64,000 bases of DNA from assembly GCF_036373705.1 (NCBI RefSeq), contig NC_089869.1:11853676-11917675 (forward strand). The letters are read 5' to 3'. This stretch comes from Amia ocellicauda. Its lineage: Eukaryota; Chordata; Actinopteri; Amiiformes; Amiidae. The notes beneath the pieces were generated by a model. That model was not told the origin of the DNA. It searched no databases and saw only the letters and a program-made list of their open reading frames with translations. The stretch's first letter is position 1. Each line of letters starts with the position of its first letter. The translations under genes were made by a program, and so were the position numbers. Positions 50,053-62,467 of this stretch are shown one piece after another.

Positions 50053-50427
50053 TATGGCAAGCCAAATTATCATTTAGAGATATCTAAATAAGGTGCGTTT
50101 TAAAGATATCTCTAAATGATTTGCAGATATCTCTAAAATGATATGAAGATATCTGCAAATCATTTAGAGATATCTTCAAATAACATCCTGTTCATTTAGA
50201 GATATCTGCAAATCATTTAGAGATATCTTCAAATGACTTCCTGTATGTAGCCCAAGATTATCACTTCCTGTTAACTTGTTCATTCATTTCTATGTAACTG
50301 AATAAGGAAACAGGAAGTGATAATCTCAGCCAAAATACAGGAAGTCATTTGAAGATGTCTCTAAATGATTTGCAGATATCTTTAAATGATTTAGAGATAT
50401 CTCTAAATGATAATTTGGCTTGCCATA
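50053..50427. mobile_element. MITE with TATGGCAAGCCAAATTATC ends
   Basis: Perfectly inverted ends (TATGGCAAGCCAAATTATCA and its reverse complement). Inside are repeated words CATTTAGAGATATCT and GCAAATCATTTAGAG in both directions around a centre with ACTTCCTGT / ACAGGAAGT. It is the compact relative of the 31390-32150 element. A TA or TATA target is plausible, but the exact duplication is unclear. Confidence 0.7.
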
Positions 50428-50584
50428 AAGACTCTGAACTCTGAATTATCAGTCCAGATACTCCAGATATCATTCCAGATGATTAACTTATTAATGTTCT
50501 TGAGTATGGGTACAGTGTTTGTGGAATTTCAATAATTTCGGTATTCTTAACAATTATTTGAAGTTATTTATGTATAATATTGGG

Positions 50585-50777
50585 AACACTTTATATTAAT
50601 AAATTATGGATAAATAGTTTATAAAACCGTTAGGAGACATTTATAATTATGTTTATAAAGGATCAATACACCTTTATAAGATATGATTTATCAATTATGG
50701 GCAGTTCCCAAAATAATCACATCTTATAAAGGTTTTATGAACTATTTAACCATCTTTATTATTGACTGAAGTGTTAC
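50585..50777. mobile_element. small palindromic MITE, second copy of the 44.7-kb family
   Basis: Starts GGGAACACTTTATATTAATA and ends TGAAGTGTTACC, with internal arms GATAAATAGTTTATAAAACC and CCTTTATAAGATATGATTTA. Same architecture as 44749-45090 but shorter. Confidence 0.6.
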
Positions 50778-52436
50778 CATAAAATCTATTTCTTTTTGAC
50801 AAGTTTTCTTTTTTTTTTTTTTTAAGTTCCTGCACTAATTCTGTGTCACTCATTCTGAAAAAAGTCAAGATTTTGGGGGAACCTCTGTAATACAGGGGTG
50901 ACATTCATGTTTTTTCGTAGATTTTTTTTCGGTTTCCTGAACCTGATATTTTTGTTTCCACATATTTCTTATTGACATAAGTTAACTTATTATTTACTTC
51001 ATTCATTCAAACTCCTCAAAACTATTATCTAAAGCATTTATATATATGTTAAAATATCCTTGTTTTCCAGAGATTAATAAAACAAAAGGCCAGCAAGGTC
51101 AGGTCTGTTCTGAAGACCAGCTTTAGGAAACAATGGTACCACTTATTTATTTAAATAAATGAAGTAACTGTACACTTTATTCTACCTGTCCCAACTTCTC
51201 CGGTGTCTGATGTTTTCATAAGCTCTAGTAGGTTTTGCTGCGCTCGAGCTTTGGTTATGAAACTGGACAAACCCCTCCTTGAATATACCATATGGATAAA
51301 CAAGGGATTTGAAGCTGGAGGGAGCTGCCAGTCCCAGAATAACTAATAATACTAGGAGACAACAAGGCTGTGAGAGAGTTTCAGGGCCAGGGAAAGTCTG
51401 AAAGCATGGTCAACTAGGAGAAGCAGCAGCTGGCAAACTGCATCAATTTGTAATCAATGAATCAAACTGGTGGATAGGATTATCTGCCTCTTTGCACAAC
51501 AAAATTACCCTGCCTGCACAAAATGACTTGACAGCCGAGGCTTTTGTAGTAAATAATGACCCAATCAAAAGCCTTTAATAAAGCTTCCCTTATTGATATG
51601 AAGGATTTGGTATCTAGAGCACCAAAGCTTGTATTTCCTCCTGTAGTGTGTCTGTGTGACCCTTAGGGAGCTGTAAGACTGCAACTAGCCATAGAAAACT
51701 ACATTAATGGTCCAAAACTTTTTCCAAAAATGATTTTTTAAACAGTAAAAATAACAAAATGGATGTATTGGCATAAATGGATGGAAAGTACTAACATAAT
51801 CATATGCTTCAGACAGCTTGACATTACTACTTCAGGAAAAGAAGGATGTTTCTGTTTCTGGACCCCGTTTTTGTCCCACAATGCAGCTGCATTCATTATC
51901 ACTTACAAACTTTAAACTTACAGAACAAACTCCCGGGTTTGATCAAATGACAATATAAGTAAAATGATGAACATTGACCCTGTTTCTCTCACTGCCCAAT
52001 GCATTCCCTAACCTACATCTATTGCAGCTTCCTCTTTATTGTTGAGGGCACCAGTGACAGATGTGAATAGGAGACAGTTACACAAATGATTTCTTGTCTG
52101 TTTCTGACCAGCTCCCTAGGGTAACAGCCAGACAGATACATTATTTATTTTGGAGCCTCAAATGCATGTAGAGCCCAGCATGTACAGATCACTAATTAAT
52201 ACCCCATAGTGGGATACATCAACGAGGCTTCAGTCAACACGAAGGCTGTCCTCACCGGCCCACCAAAGTTTCATAAGGAGTTTCCCTGAAAGCACCAGCC
52301 TCAAGACTTTAATATAGTATCTATGCTGTATAATATAATGTGCAAAGTTTTAATTATATATAGAATAGTTTAAAATAGCTACACTTAGCTAATTTCTAAA
52401 ATTAATTCACAATACTTGATATGTATATAGTTTCAT
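50778..52436. other. gene-free stretch
   Basis: No recognisable gene. A patch at about 51520-51600 (CTTGACAGCCGAGGC, AATGACCCAATCAAAAGCC) looks less AT-biased than its surroundings and could be regulatory, but this is a guess. Confidence 0.3.
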
Positions 52437-52592
52437 CAACAGTACCTTTATATTGTATAATAGAATGTGTATATATTCTTGTTTTATGTGTTGGCCCGGA
52501 TTTATTTCCTGTGACAAAGTAAATAAAAACATATTAATACGAATATTAAAGTGTATTTTGTTTTCCATTATACAATATAAAGGTCCAGTTGA
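52437..52592. repeat. short inverted repeat (hairpin, possible MITE remnant)
   Basis: The arms TACCTTTATATTGTATAATA and TATTATACAATATAAAGG-like (52563-52586) are inverted with about 100 bp between them. No ORF. Confidence 0.55.
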
Positions 52593-53669
52593 TCAAATCA
52601 TATGCAAACCCAGTATTGTCCCCTGATGCTGTCAAAAGACCAGTACTAATGCGCAGGATGAATGCTCTCTACTGACGTAACATGTATTTGTTTTCTCCCA
52701 CTGGCTCAATCCTTGTTAGCAGCTCCTGGCAACAGTTTGCAAGGTGGTTGGGAGAGTGTTTATATCTGTGGGAACGTTCCCATATGCCGAACACCAAGCC
52801 TGTTTACCACATGCCAGCGTGTACAAAGGTATCTCAGTCTAGAGATAACATCACCAGAGGGTGAAGGCTTGCAAATACAAACTGTGAAACCTGTTGCTCA
52901 TGACATGATTGTTTTACATAATAAGACTTTAAGTAACACATGTTCATTGAGCTGTCCTCCTTATGTTTTAGGAATGCCTATATACACTGAAAGAGAAAGC
53001 ATGTTTGCCCTCCTGCTTAAGAACTAGAAATAAGAAATATGTGATGTACTAATGGTTAAACTTAGATTCTTATATTCAGTTTAATTGAAATTACATTACA
53101 GTTAGAAACGTATTGCTAAGTGGGTGGGTTTCTCTGCAGCTTCAGATTCTTTCAGATCCATCCAAAATATTTGAACTGGATTGAGCTCGGATTATTGTGA
53201 TTGCAATCCAGCAGTTTTGAAAGCTTTGTGAAGGGTAGTTATGATCAGTATATTGGCTGTAGAAAATATTTTAGAACTGTCAGAATTATTATTATTATTT
53301 ATTTTTTCAAAACAGTTTTGTAAGTCAAAACAGATCACAATTCAACTTATCTGCAGTCACGTTACACAAACTGTACTCCTAATATACAGAACACTACAGG
53401 CTTTTTCAGAAAAATATACTGATAATTACATTTGAATAAACCTATTATTTTATGTACCATCTGCTGGGTTTATATGAACTTTCTCCTAAATATGCATATG
53501 TGTGTGTGTGTGTAAGTAAGATTTCATATTTCTCTATATTATATACGTATTTAATTTTGTGTGTGTTGGTTTTTAAATCAATACAGAGAGAAATAAACCC
53601 AATACAAGGTAGTTACACTGAGTTCACACTGCAGCCCTGTCATAAATATTGACAGCAGATGAATTATAG

Positions 53670-53830
53670 GAAGCCTGACCGTCTGCATTTGACATCTGTC
53701 ACCGTGGAGACAGAGACATTCAATTAGAAGCGATTATTGTCATAGACTTAATCTCGCCCCATTGTTCATTCCCGAGAAAGGGGTAATCTGCTTGTTAGGT
53801 TTGATCATTTGATTACTGAAACAGAAGTGG
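53670..53830. promoter_or_regulatory. candidate enhancer upstream of atoh7 copy B
   Basis: Unique, non-repetitive sequence of balanced composition about 1 kb upstream of the promoter. It contains an E-box-like GACATCTGTCACC, a homeodomain-like TTCAATTAGAAGCG, and CCCCATTGTTCATTCCC (SOX-like ATTGTTC). Such texture is typical of conserved developmental enhancers. Inference only. Confidence 0.3.
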
Positions 53831-54274
53831 GAAATAAAGTCAACAACATGTAGAAATATGTTTTGTTTAAATCTTATACAAGAGGAAATCTTTTGTATTT
53901 TAAAGACAAATTTAACACTGACCTATTTTCATAATATTTTGATTCTGACCGGTTTTATATAGTACATCACTAGCATTGTAAAGTATTTATTATAATATAT
54001 AATTTATTAGTTTTTAATGTGTAGGCTTTATATAATATATTATATAATCCTGTTATGTTTTGCCATATGTATCATTTTGTTTTTGCACTATATTCTTCTC
54101 CCTGCTGATACTATTACTACTTAACAATTTAAATAATGTCTATTTTAAATCCATTTCTATATGTATTTTGTTTTTTAGTATGTGCTTCTAAATGGGTACA
54201 ATTCACTTGTGCTCAGTGACGAGGTGTTAGGATATTGTGTATAGTCTCGGTGTGAAAATGGGTAAAGTCCCTTT

Positions 54275-54440
54275 ATCATAATCAAACTCTACGATTATTT
54301 CCCCGGTTTAATGAGATATTTAATTAAGATGAGCTATCTGCTTTAATGAATACCTGATGTTTTTCAAGCAGGACATTTTCCAACAGCAACAGAATCTCTT
54401 TAATTCCACCTGATTCCCTGCATAAATTAAAAGTATTTTC
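54275..54440. promoter_or_regulatory. second candidate regulatory block upstream of atoh7 copy B
   Basis: Dense homeodomain-like sites (TTTAATGAGATATTTAATTA, GCTTTAATGAATACC) and an E-box CACCTG inverse (CCACCTGATTCC) within 170 bp, free of repeats. Inference from motif density only. Confidence 0.25.
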
Positions 54441-54595
54441 AGGGGATTAAGTTGTGTGTAGCAATTATCTGAACATGCATGGAAATGTAGTGTTATGGGA
54501 CCAAAAAAAACTGTTCAGAGTGTTAAGGATTATTGTAGTAAAGGGCTTCCAGATTATGTTGCTTGTTTACAGGGTTTATTATAGGGTGCTACCCC

Positions 54596-54801
54596 TGGTC
54601 CAGATGGTGTGTTGTCAGTGTTAAAACACATGGCTGTGAGCGCAGTTCTGGGCAGATGAGGGCTGTGTTCATTGGGACTTCATTAGGATTTTTTTTTTTT
54701 TTTTGTTTCTGAGAGAGCGCTGCTGTGTGCTGGGATGGGGAGCAGAGCGAAGCTTCCCACCTGCTGCCACCTGTTCGCCCCCCAATCCTTTGCTATAAAA
54801 G
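54596..54801 (+). promoter_or_regulatory. proximal promoter of atoh7 copy B
   Basis: In order: TGGTCCAGATGGT (54596-54608), E-boxes CACCTG at 54758-54763 and 54768-54773, CCAAT at 54782-54786, TATAAAAG at 54794-54801. The paired CACCTG boxes just ahead of CCAAT and TATA match the arrangement described for vertebrate Atoh7 promoters, where they mediate activation by proneural factors and self-regulation. Both E-boxes are intact here, unlike in copy A. Confidence 0.75.
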
Positions 54802-55100
54802 CCGCCTCTTTCCCAGGACCAAAGAACAGTGCCTCACGGAGAGTCGAATGAGAGAGACAGATCAATCCGGATCTTTTGGAGTAAACTTAATCGGTCTCCA
54901 AATTTAGAGCTGCACAGATTCAGAACTGAAACCAACAACTAAAATAGTGTAAAAGAGAGTTGAGTGTCTCTGTTTAATTGGTGTCTGTTTTCAATATAAT
55001 CCTTCTTTACATTTGTGGACCTGACGGTATTTCAGGTTGTTCTCTCAGCGTGCCACTGTTTGTAGAACGTTCATTCAGAAGTGTCTGACAGCTGTTGAAC

Positions 55101-55523
55101 ATGAAGTCCTGCGAGTCGAGCTGTGCCGATTCCGGCTCGGACTCGGACTCCAAGTGCTCCGACAAGATGGAGAACACGGTCCGGAGGAGGATGGCGGCCA
55201 ACGCCCGGGAGAGGAAGAGGATGCAGGGCCTGAACACGGCCTTCGACCGCCTGCGCACCGTGGTCCCCCAGTGGGGTGAGGACAAGAAGCTGTCCAAGTA
55301 CGAGACGCTGCAGATGGCTCTCAGCTACATCATGGCCCTCAACCGCATCCTGACCGACGCCCAGCGCCAGAACGCCAGCCAGGGGCCGTGGCTGGACCTG
55401 CACATCGAGCACTTCCAGCCGGAGAACTACCACTCCTACCTGGGCCAGAGCTCTCCAGGTAACGAGGAGTACGGTCACTTTGCGTTTCCGTACCAGTGCG
55501 ACGGCTTCCAGATCACAAACTGA
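55101..55523 (+). CDS. atoh7: atoh7-like proneural bHLH factor, copy B
   Basis: Single-exon gene, 140 residues. N-terminus [19 protein letters not shown]; bHLH from [18 protein letters not shown] to [15 protein letters not shown]; then [20 protein letters not shown], and a C-terminus [20 protein letters not shown]. The start is the ATG at 55101; the upstream TTG is not a plausible start. MKSC at the N-terminus is shared with human ATOH7. It converges on mypn, as human ATOH7 does on MYPN, so this copy is the likely positional orthologue and copy A the extra inverted one. The bHLH half is GC-rich in AT-rich surroundings. Function as for copy A: retinal neuron specification in the nucleus, inferred from the family. 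Confidence 0.93.
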   Translation: MKSCESSCADSGSDSDSKCSDKMENTVRRRMAANARERKRMQGLNTAFDRLRTVVPQWGEDKKLSKYETLQMALSYIMALNRILTDAQRQNASQGPWLDLHIEHFQPENYHSYLGQSSPGNEEYGHFAFPYQCDGFQITN

Positions 55524-56342
55524 AGTCCACTGATCATCAGAAAATAGTTTTTTAGTGATTCATGTGATTGATTGACTGTTAGAGGAGAAGCTTTGTTTGA
55601 TTTATGCAGACATTTTATTATGTTAATCTGAGAAATTAGTAAATACATTTGTATTATTTTCTGTTTAAATCTTTTTGGATTGATCCACATGGATTTGGCC
55701 AAGTTATGGTCTTTTTCAGGTGTTATTTCATTGTTGTTAAATTACTTACACATTTAAAAAATGAATGCAAGTACTGTAGCATTTTGTTTTCTTATTTTGC
55801 TTTAATTGAAGTATTTATGTGAGCAATCCTGCAACCTAAAACTGTAAAATGGTAAAAGTACAGTTTAAATGGTTGTATTGCAAAGTGTATTATGTAATTG
55901 TATATAATTATGTCATTAGATTTTATTTGTTAGAATTAGTACCATAATACTCAACCATTAGGTATAAATGTGCCTAGAAAATAAACTTGCATGATGAATA
56001 CTATACTTATAAGCACTCATTAAGAACCAATGGATTGGCCTTACCAGACAGTAGTTATTTTTATATACAATTGTAGTGCTGCTTTGTTTGTATTGTGACA
56101 TTTTGTAAATAGTTATTAGGTACAAGATGCCTTCTGTTTTAAATTACTTTGTGGAGCTAGATGTCGGTACCTTGAACTTTGTAAGTTTTAAAATAGGTAC
56201 AAATTCTGTAAATGTGTATACTATTGAAGAATTTAGTTTTTATGTTGCATCACAGCAATGCAGCAGAAAGGGGTTAGTTTTTTAATTGCAATTCTTATTT
56301 TTAGAATGTATTTTTATATTACATTTGCCTAGCATCTGTCTG

Positions 56343-56348
56343 AATAAA
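56343..56348 (+). terminator. polyadenylation signal of atoh7 copy B
   Basis: AATAAA followed 35-45 bp later by a GT-rich stretch (CTGTGTGTTTGTCTC), giving a 3' UTR of about 840 nt. An earlier AATAAA lies at 55980-55985. Confidence 0.55.
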
Positions 56349-56739
56349 AATGATTTGTAACACATTAATTGCATTCCTGTGTGTTTGTCTCAATAATGTG
56401 CAGTGATTCTAATTCATATACATTTTATCTCTTATAATTATTTGTCTTAATAGATTAATTGCTATCCTGTGAAAATTATTGAAAAAATAAACATTTATAT
56501 TTTAAATGTTTTCAAAACTATATGAAACTTATCTTAATTTTTAATATTAATTCAATTCAAAATCCAAAGAGGACCAAAACATCTTATCATGCTTTTCATT
56601 GAAAACTAAGATTTTATTTAAGGATGTGTTTAATCATTTATTTAGATATTATATTTGTCTCTACTTTTTTCAGACTAGAAAAGTGTGTCTTTATACACAT
56701 TTAACTCGCCACACACCAGTAAGTAATTAAAGAAACATT

Positions 56740-57130
56740 GCCAGTTTGACCTACTTAGTCTGTTTGGACTCTGACTGCCGAAGTCATAACAAATTACAAT
56801 CACATCACAAAAGGATTCAGCTGACAAAATTAAAATCGCCCCTTGCAATTAATGTCTAATTGTGCCGTCTTAAGTTTGTTATCCTTAATTACTCTAAGGA
56901 TCATTGACCCCTGTGACCCTTTTAACCTTTGCGACCTGGTTTGAAGAGAACATCCCTTCCCCCCCGAGAGCTTCCAGTAGCCTTTTGAGGTTTGCATTTA
57001 AGAGGCTGGGTAAATTCAATTTGCAACAAACAATGCTCTGGATGGACCGATGCCCAGATTTAACATCCGTCTCCAAACTGACACATGTGCAGAACGTGAG
57101 AGAAGAGGGGTCAAAATCTGAGTGATTGGC
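56740..57130. promoter_or_regulatory. candidate conserved non-coding block between atoh7 copy B and mypn
   Basis: Repeat-free with balanced composition and runs such as AATTAAAATCGCCCCTTGCA, ATTAATGTCTAATTGTGCCG and CCAGTAGCCTTTTGAGG. Short ORFs in both strands overlap it but show no domain. Possibly regulatory; not proven. Confidence 0.25.
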
Positions 57131-59802
57131 ATGAGCTTCTGAATTATATATTTCCCCCAGTTTTGGAACATCCAACACTTCTTTATTATTATATATTTTT
57201 AAGTTACTTGAAAATTAATTTACTTCCAAAATTAAATTCTGTGGTCAAAAAATGTATTGATACAACTTTGTTTTATTAATGCCACTAACATAAAGCCTAT
57301 TTAAGGGATGCATAAAATTGATATTTTGGCTTCATTTGTTAGAAGTGTACATTAAAAGCATGAGGAAATAAGGTGCTTAAGTATATCTATGTTGCAGATG
57401 CTGTTAGATTCTCACTTGCTGTGCTAACATTGATGTTTATTGCGGATATACTGAATCATGTAATTAAATATGTATAAGAACACAAACACACCAAAAGCAC
57501 AAGCTGCCTGTCCTCTTGGTTGGATTGGGGCTGTTTAATTGACATGCATGAAAATGTGGTTTCATGGCTTCTTCTCATTGCTTGTTCAATCATTCAATTA
57601 GCCACCGGCAGCAGGCACTGCACCTGTATTAATTGAGTAAAGCAAGGTGTTAAAGCAGTGCAATTCTGACCTCCTGGCTGATGTGCTTTGCAAGTGAATG
57701 ATCTTCAGTTTTTGTTTTTTTGGCCATTGAAGCCACATTTCTGTGTATGTGAAGCTGTCCGATTTATCCCTACACAATGCAGGGTCTGGCTTGCTGAGGT
57801 GCCCTTATTCTGAGTGACCAATAATGTCATTGATATGACTTGGGTTTGTGGTTTAGTTTTTTTGAATAAATATAACTCTATTCACAGAAAAATAAAATCA
57901 AACATTCCATTTCCTCACAATGAATGTAATTTCAAATGACCATCTGCTTCAAAGTCTAACATTCATTCTATTAGATCACAAACCTTTTGTATACATATCC
58001 GGCACTGTAAACACACAAAAAAGGCAACTCTAACAAAATCGTTTCTCCATTATTTATTTATTATATGTTTGAGAGATTTCATTAACATCCTATTTTATTT
58101 TTGTTCTTTGTAGCCTTTCCAGCTTTTCAAGTCCACCAGGCCGTAATGGTAACTGTACTTTTTCGAATAAGGCTGTAGTGTTGTTTGATAAGAAGTTTCT
58201 CTGGAGTGCAAATGTGTAAAACTTCATGATCATTCGCTAAGATGCTGAAGTTTTAAACCCAACATTTTTTAATTTGTAAAAAAAAAAATAATAATAAAAA
58301 AAAACAGATGCATATATATTTTTATGCTCAATTTGCATGCCTTGTTGTAAAAAATAAATGACAAAATGGTAACACTTTGTGCTATAATTGGAGCTCAGGA
58401 TATATGCAACCCAAACAGCTGGGACCCTTGCTTGACAGAACCAGACTGATAGCACTCAAGGGAGAAACCAAGTGAAAACAATTGTATATCTAAGTTTAGC
58501 AGTGGCCACAGGTTTTACTTTACTGCACCTTCAATACAGATAAAAAACAAATGCAGCCATTAGAGAATAACCAACGTAATTTAAAGTCCTGATGTTCATA
58601 TGCTTTGAACAGGATTTCTGTCCAATTCAGAGCTTCACCCTTTATTTAATATAACAGCATCTAATTATTTTTATGCTATATTACAGAAATGCTAAGCATA
58701 GAATACATTGTTTTAAAGACCTTAACTTGTGACTATCTTTGGAATTAGCAGCGTTTTTTGGATAAGCACATTCATAAAGAAAATAAAAAGAAAGATTTTA
58801 GCCAAAATAAAACATTTGCAATTCAACAACAACTGCAAAGTTGATCTGAAGGTCTGCATTTTCCTCAATCTGCAAAAACAATATAAATGACCAACAGCAA
58901 AGTTCAAACACTAATACTCAAAAACGTGACACCGTTGACAGCTCTTAAAGCAGAACATTTTTTATCGTAGTTAGAAGCTTGAAAGTGGATACATGTTTCT
59001 TATTTTTATTATACAGACTACTTTGCAACTTTCCAAAACATCTCCACCAACACAGACCCCGCACTGGCGTAAACACTGAAAATCAACGCAAGCCTTTCAC
59101 GGAAACTCAAAGGTTTAATTAATCTCTGAAGCGGAAACAAAGGGGCTTGTCTTCGATCTTGTGTGAGAGGCATTTACTTAAATCTTTCAATAAAAGTGAC
59201 AAAGCAGACAAACGTCATACTAATTTAAAATATCTACAAATTAAAGTATGTTGTAATTACCACCTAGTATTGCAATTAAAGTAGAATTAACACGACCAAG
59301 CAGCAGGGTATTCAGAACTATTTTATAATCGGTATCGACATTGCTTTCACTTACTTGCTCGGTTATTTTTCAGTGTATGGCTTCAACAGTGGCCGTCGAC
59401 AGTGTAAACTATATTCTATCATTTGCCAACAAGTATATCTGAAAGTGTTGGTGTTACATGAAATAAAACAAAACAAATAAACACACAATCAAACAAAAAA
59501 CACAGAACAGCTTGAAGAACAAGACAACTGCAAGATATAAGAAGGTCATATTGTCAGGGATCACAAAGAATCCTATGAAAATACAAGCGAAAGCTCATAA
59601 CACCCAGGCTGTGGATTATAAACGATATAATTCTACGAAACTGCGCTTCACTGTTTTTGTTTGCTAAAAAGTCACAGCAAAAAAACACGTTCTACGCACA
59701 GCATGTTTGTAAACCATCGAGTCTTGCTTGGCCTTTCCGACTTGCGGTTAATTCACATTTCCACATTGCGTCTCCCTTTCGAACTGCACCGGAGCCGCCT
59801 CT
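57131..59802. other. gene-free stretch downstream of atoh7 copy B and mypn
   Basis: Intergenic sequence between two convergent genes. A patch at 57480-57700 (GGCTGTTTAATTGACATGCA, TTCAATTAGCCACCGGC) has enhancer-like texture. The right part should include the mypn 3' UTR. No RNA gene or transposon recognised. Confidence 0.35.
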
Positions 59803-62400
59803 TCATAGCTCCTCGCTCTCCAGGGCTGCCTCGGGGGGGGTGGACGTGAACAGAATGGGGCTGTTGTCCATCGTGGGGAATGCCGACATGATGTCCAATC
59901 CTTGACCTGTGAGCGCAGCGTACCGGCTACCCGACGGTCGCACTTTCTTCATCGGTTGTGGGATCTGCTGATGCCACTGGGCTGTGGTCAACAACAGGAA
60001 AGAGTGGACACACAGAACAGGGGACAAGAGAGACGTGGGTTAGTCTTTCACACCAGTGCAACTCTCAAGTCTGCTTTCTCAAGTCGTGCTCCGGATGTGA
60101 GATTAGAAGGAGGTTGGTGTGCCCAGCGGGGGGGAGGAGGAAGGGAAGGGAAAGACAAGAAAAGGGTCAGTAACAGGACGGAACAAAGCCCAGAGAGGAC
60201 AACGGACAACAGAGCTGGCGAAAGCGGCCCTGCCCCAGTCTATTACAGCAGAGGAAGCTACTCGGGAGTTAGTTTGAAGGCAAGGCAGAAAACGTCATGA
60301 GAACAATAAAGAAAGACCTGTGACAAATACCTAAAGCAACGTGTTCAGTGATGTCCATGTAATAGTTTAAACGGCCTTCAAATAAATAACTTGGTTTACT
60401 GGCATGTAGGCGCTTTGAGAAGCTCTGGGAAGTGAAATGGATCATACCACACTAGAATAGAAGTGATGACAAACTGGTCCCATAAAGAATGCAAATTATG
60501 CTCAGAAGGTTAACTTTGATGAGCCAACAAAACATTAAATCACATCACAATCGTGAGTTTTGTTTCTAAGGGCGCACTAAGAAAAGGGCGTGTAAGAAAG
60601 GTAGTAGCTTACTGGAGTATCCGAAGTATTCATGTAACTCATAAGTATATACTAACAATATCTGGAGAAGAATAATTTCGAAACCGTTATCCTTTATTTC
60701 CCCGCCTTCATACACCTGTGAGATGACTGTAAATAAACAGTACAAGGCACAGCAGAATTGAAACATGTTCTTTAAAATTTTTCTTGTTTTTTTTCAATAA
60801 TTATCATTAGTGTATCTTTAGTGGGTTTGTTATACAGAAATGCATAATGCAGCAGCAAGCATGGGGTTGCTGCACACATGAGAAGAGGACCTTATGTATA
60901 AAATACTTGATCATATTTGACTTTTGTCATAGGGCAGTTAGTAGAAAAGTGAAAGATGATTTCAGATCGGGACCCTTCTTTTCAACTCTGAGATTCTTTT
61001 GTTGCTTTCAAAACTCTTTGTAAAGGCTTCCTATCTATAACTAAAGCTTTATGGATATTTTTATCACTTGAATTAAGGGCATAATTGTGATTCTAGAAAA
61101 TGGTGTGTAAAATGTATTTTTTTAAAAATGTGTTGGTGTAATACTTTATAAATAGTGTATAATGCGTCATGCATAAAAATTGTCGCAAATAATGTTATGT
61201 ATTTTTTGGCTTGTGGTTCTCAAATTGAGTTTTTTATACCGACTAAGAAAAATAAATACTCTTGTTAAGACAACCATGCAAATTTGTAAAGCACCACAAG
61301 AGGTCTCTGCATTTCCATTTCACAGACAAACTGTGTACAATCTCATTGCATCCCTGGAATTCTTTGTGGTAAATATTTTATAATAGCAATAGTTTCTCAT
61401 CTTTTGTAGCTTGAATAAAACAATATCCGTCAGATTTAATCTACAAAGGAGCCTTTAATCTAAAAGCCTTCAATGCTGTATTTTTTATCCAGATTCTTGT
61501 AGAGCATGCCCTGATATCTCATAAAGCACTCAAAGCAAACATCTTCCATATTAAATCTCTTAATATAAACAGTTACACTCCGTTTTATCTCTGTAAGGAA
61601 AATCAGAACATCCTACTTTCTCCTTTTCTTAATTTGGTATGGAAGTCAATTTAAGTGACATGTATATGGAGCTGGTACAAAGACACAGAAATGTGAGCAT
61701 TGTTGTTAAAAGATAGATACAGACACTTCTGAGTTAAACTAAGCTATAATTTTCTTACCATAAATGTCTAGCCTGGCTGTGCATGACACTATCCCTGCTT
61801 CATTTTTAGCTGATACCGTGTACCAACCAGCATCCTCTTTCCTGGTTGGCTGAATCATCAGACAAACATATCCTGTGGCATCCTGGTGCATGCTGGGATT
61901 AAAACATAAATTGTCAGCATTAGAATGCATATAAAACACATTCAGTCATGTCATATTTTCCCATTAATGCATTTAATCAGACAACTTTACATGTAATGGA
62001 AAACATACAGTAAATAATAAACTACTGCCTCAGCACTGAAGTGAAACCGCTTAGAAAAAAATGTGAAGTATTTTAATAGATGGCAGCATACACTGGTCTT
62101 CAGTGCTAATACAAATAGGGGGTGGTTCTGGGAGCCAGTTTTTCAAACACATAATCAGCTGTTTAAAGGAGCTTTCTGTTAATAGGCTCTCTTGAAGTTG
62201 ACTTAATTTCCATGCGTAAATGTAAATCGTTACACAACTCTGGAAAATCACCAAAATACATTTGAAAATAAACAAACAAATAAAGAAAATCAAGATAGAA
62301 AAATATTAAATCAAAAGCTCTTGGCAACACCTTGATCATGGGGAGAGATTCTCAGTAATTTAGACTGTAAGTATAGTAGTAAAAAGGGTGTCTGCTAATA

Positions 62401-62467
<67 letters not shown>

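Noticed and set aside
55071-55478. 135-codon ORF antisense to atoh7 copy B (and a similar 113-codon ORF antisense to copy A at 41297-41638)
   Set aside because: GC-rich shadow frames of the conserved bHLH coding block; their similarity to each other follows from the near-identity of the sense strand.
41270-55523. Assignment of the bHLH genes to atoh1 or neurogenin
   Set aside because: The basic region and the [22 protein letters not shown] run, the short single-exon proteins and the mypn neighbour fit ATOH7; ATOH1 has a different loop and is much longer.
59902-60300. 132-codon plus-strand ORF
   Set aside because: Lies antisense to the last mypn exon and its preceding intron; composition biased, no domain.
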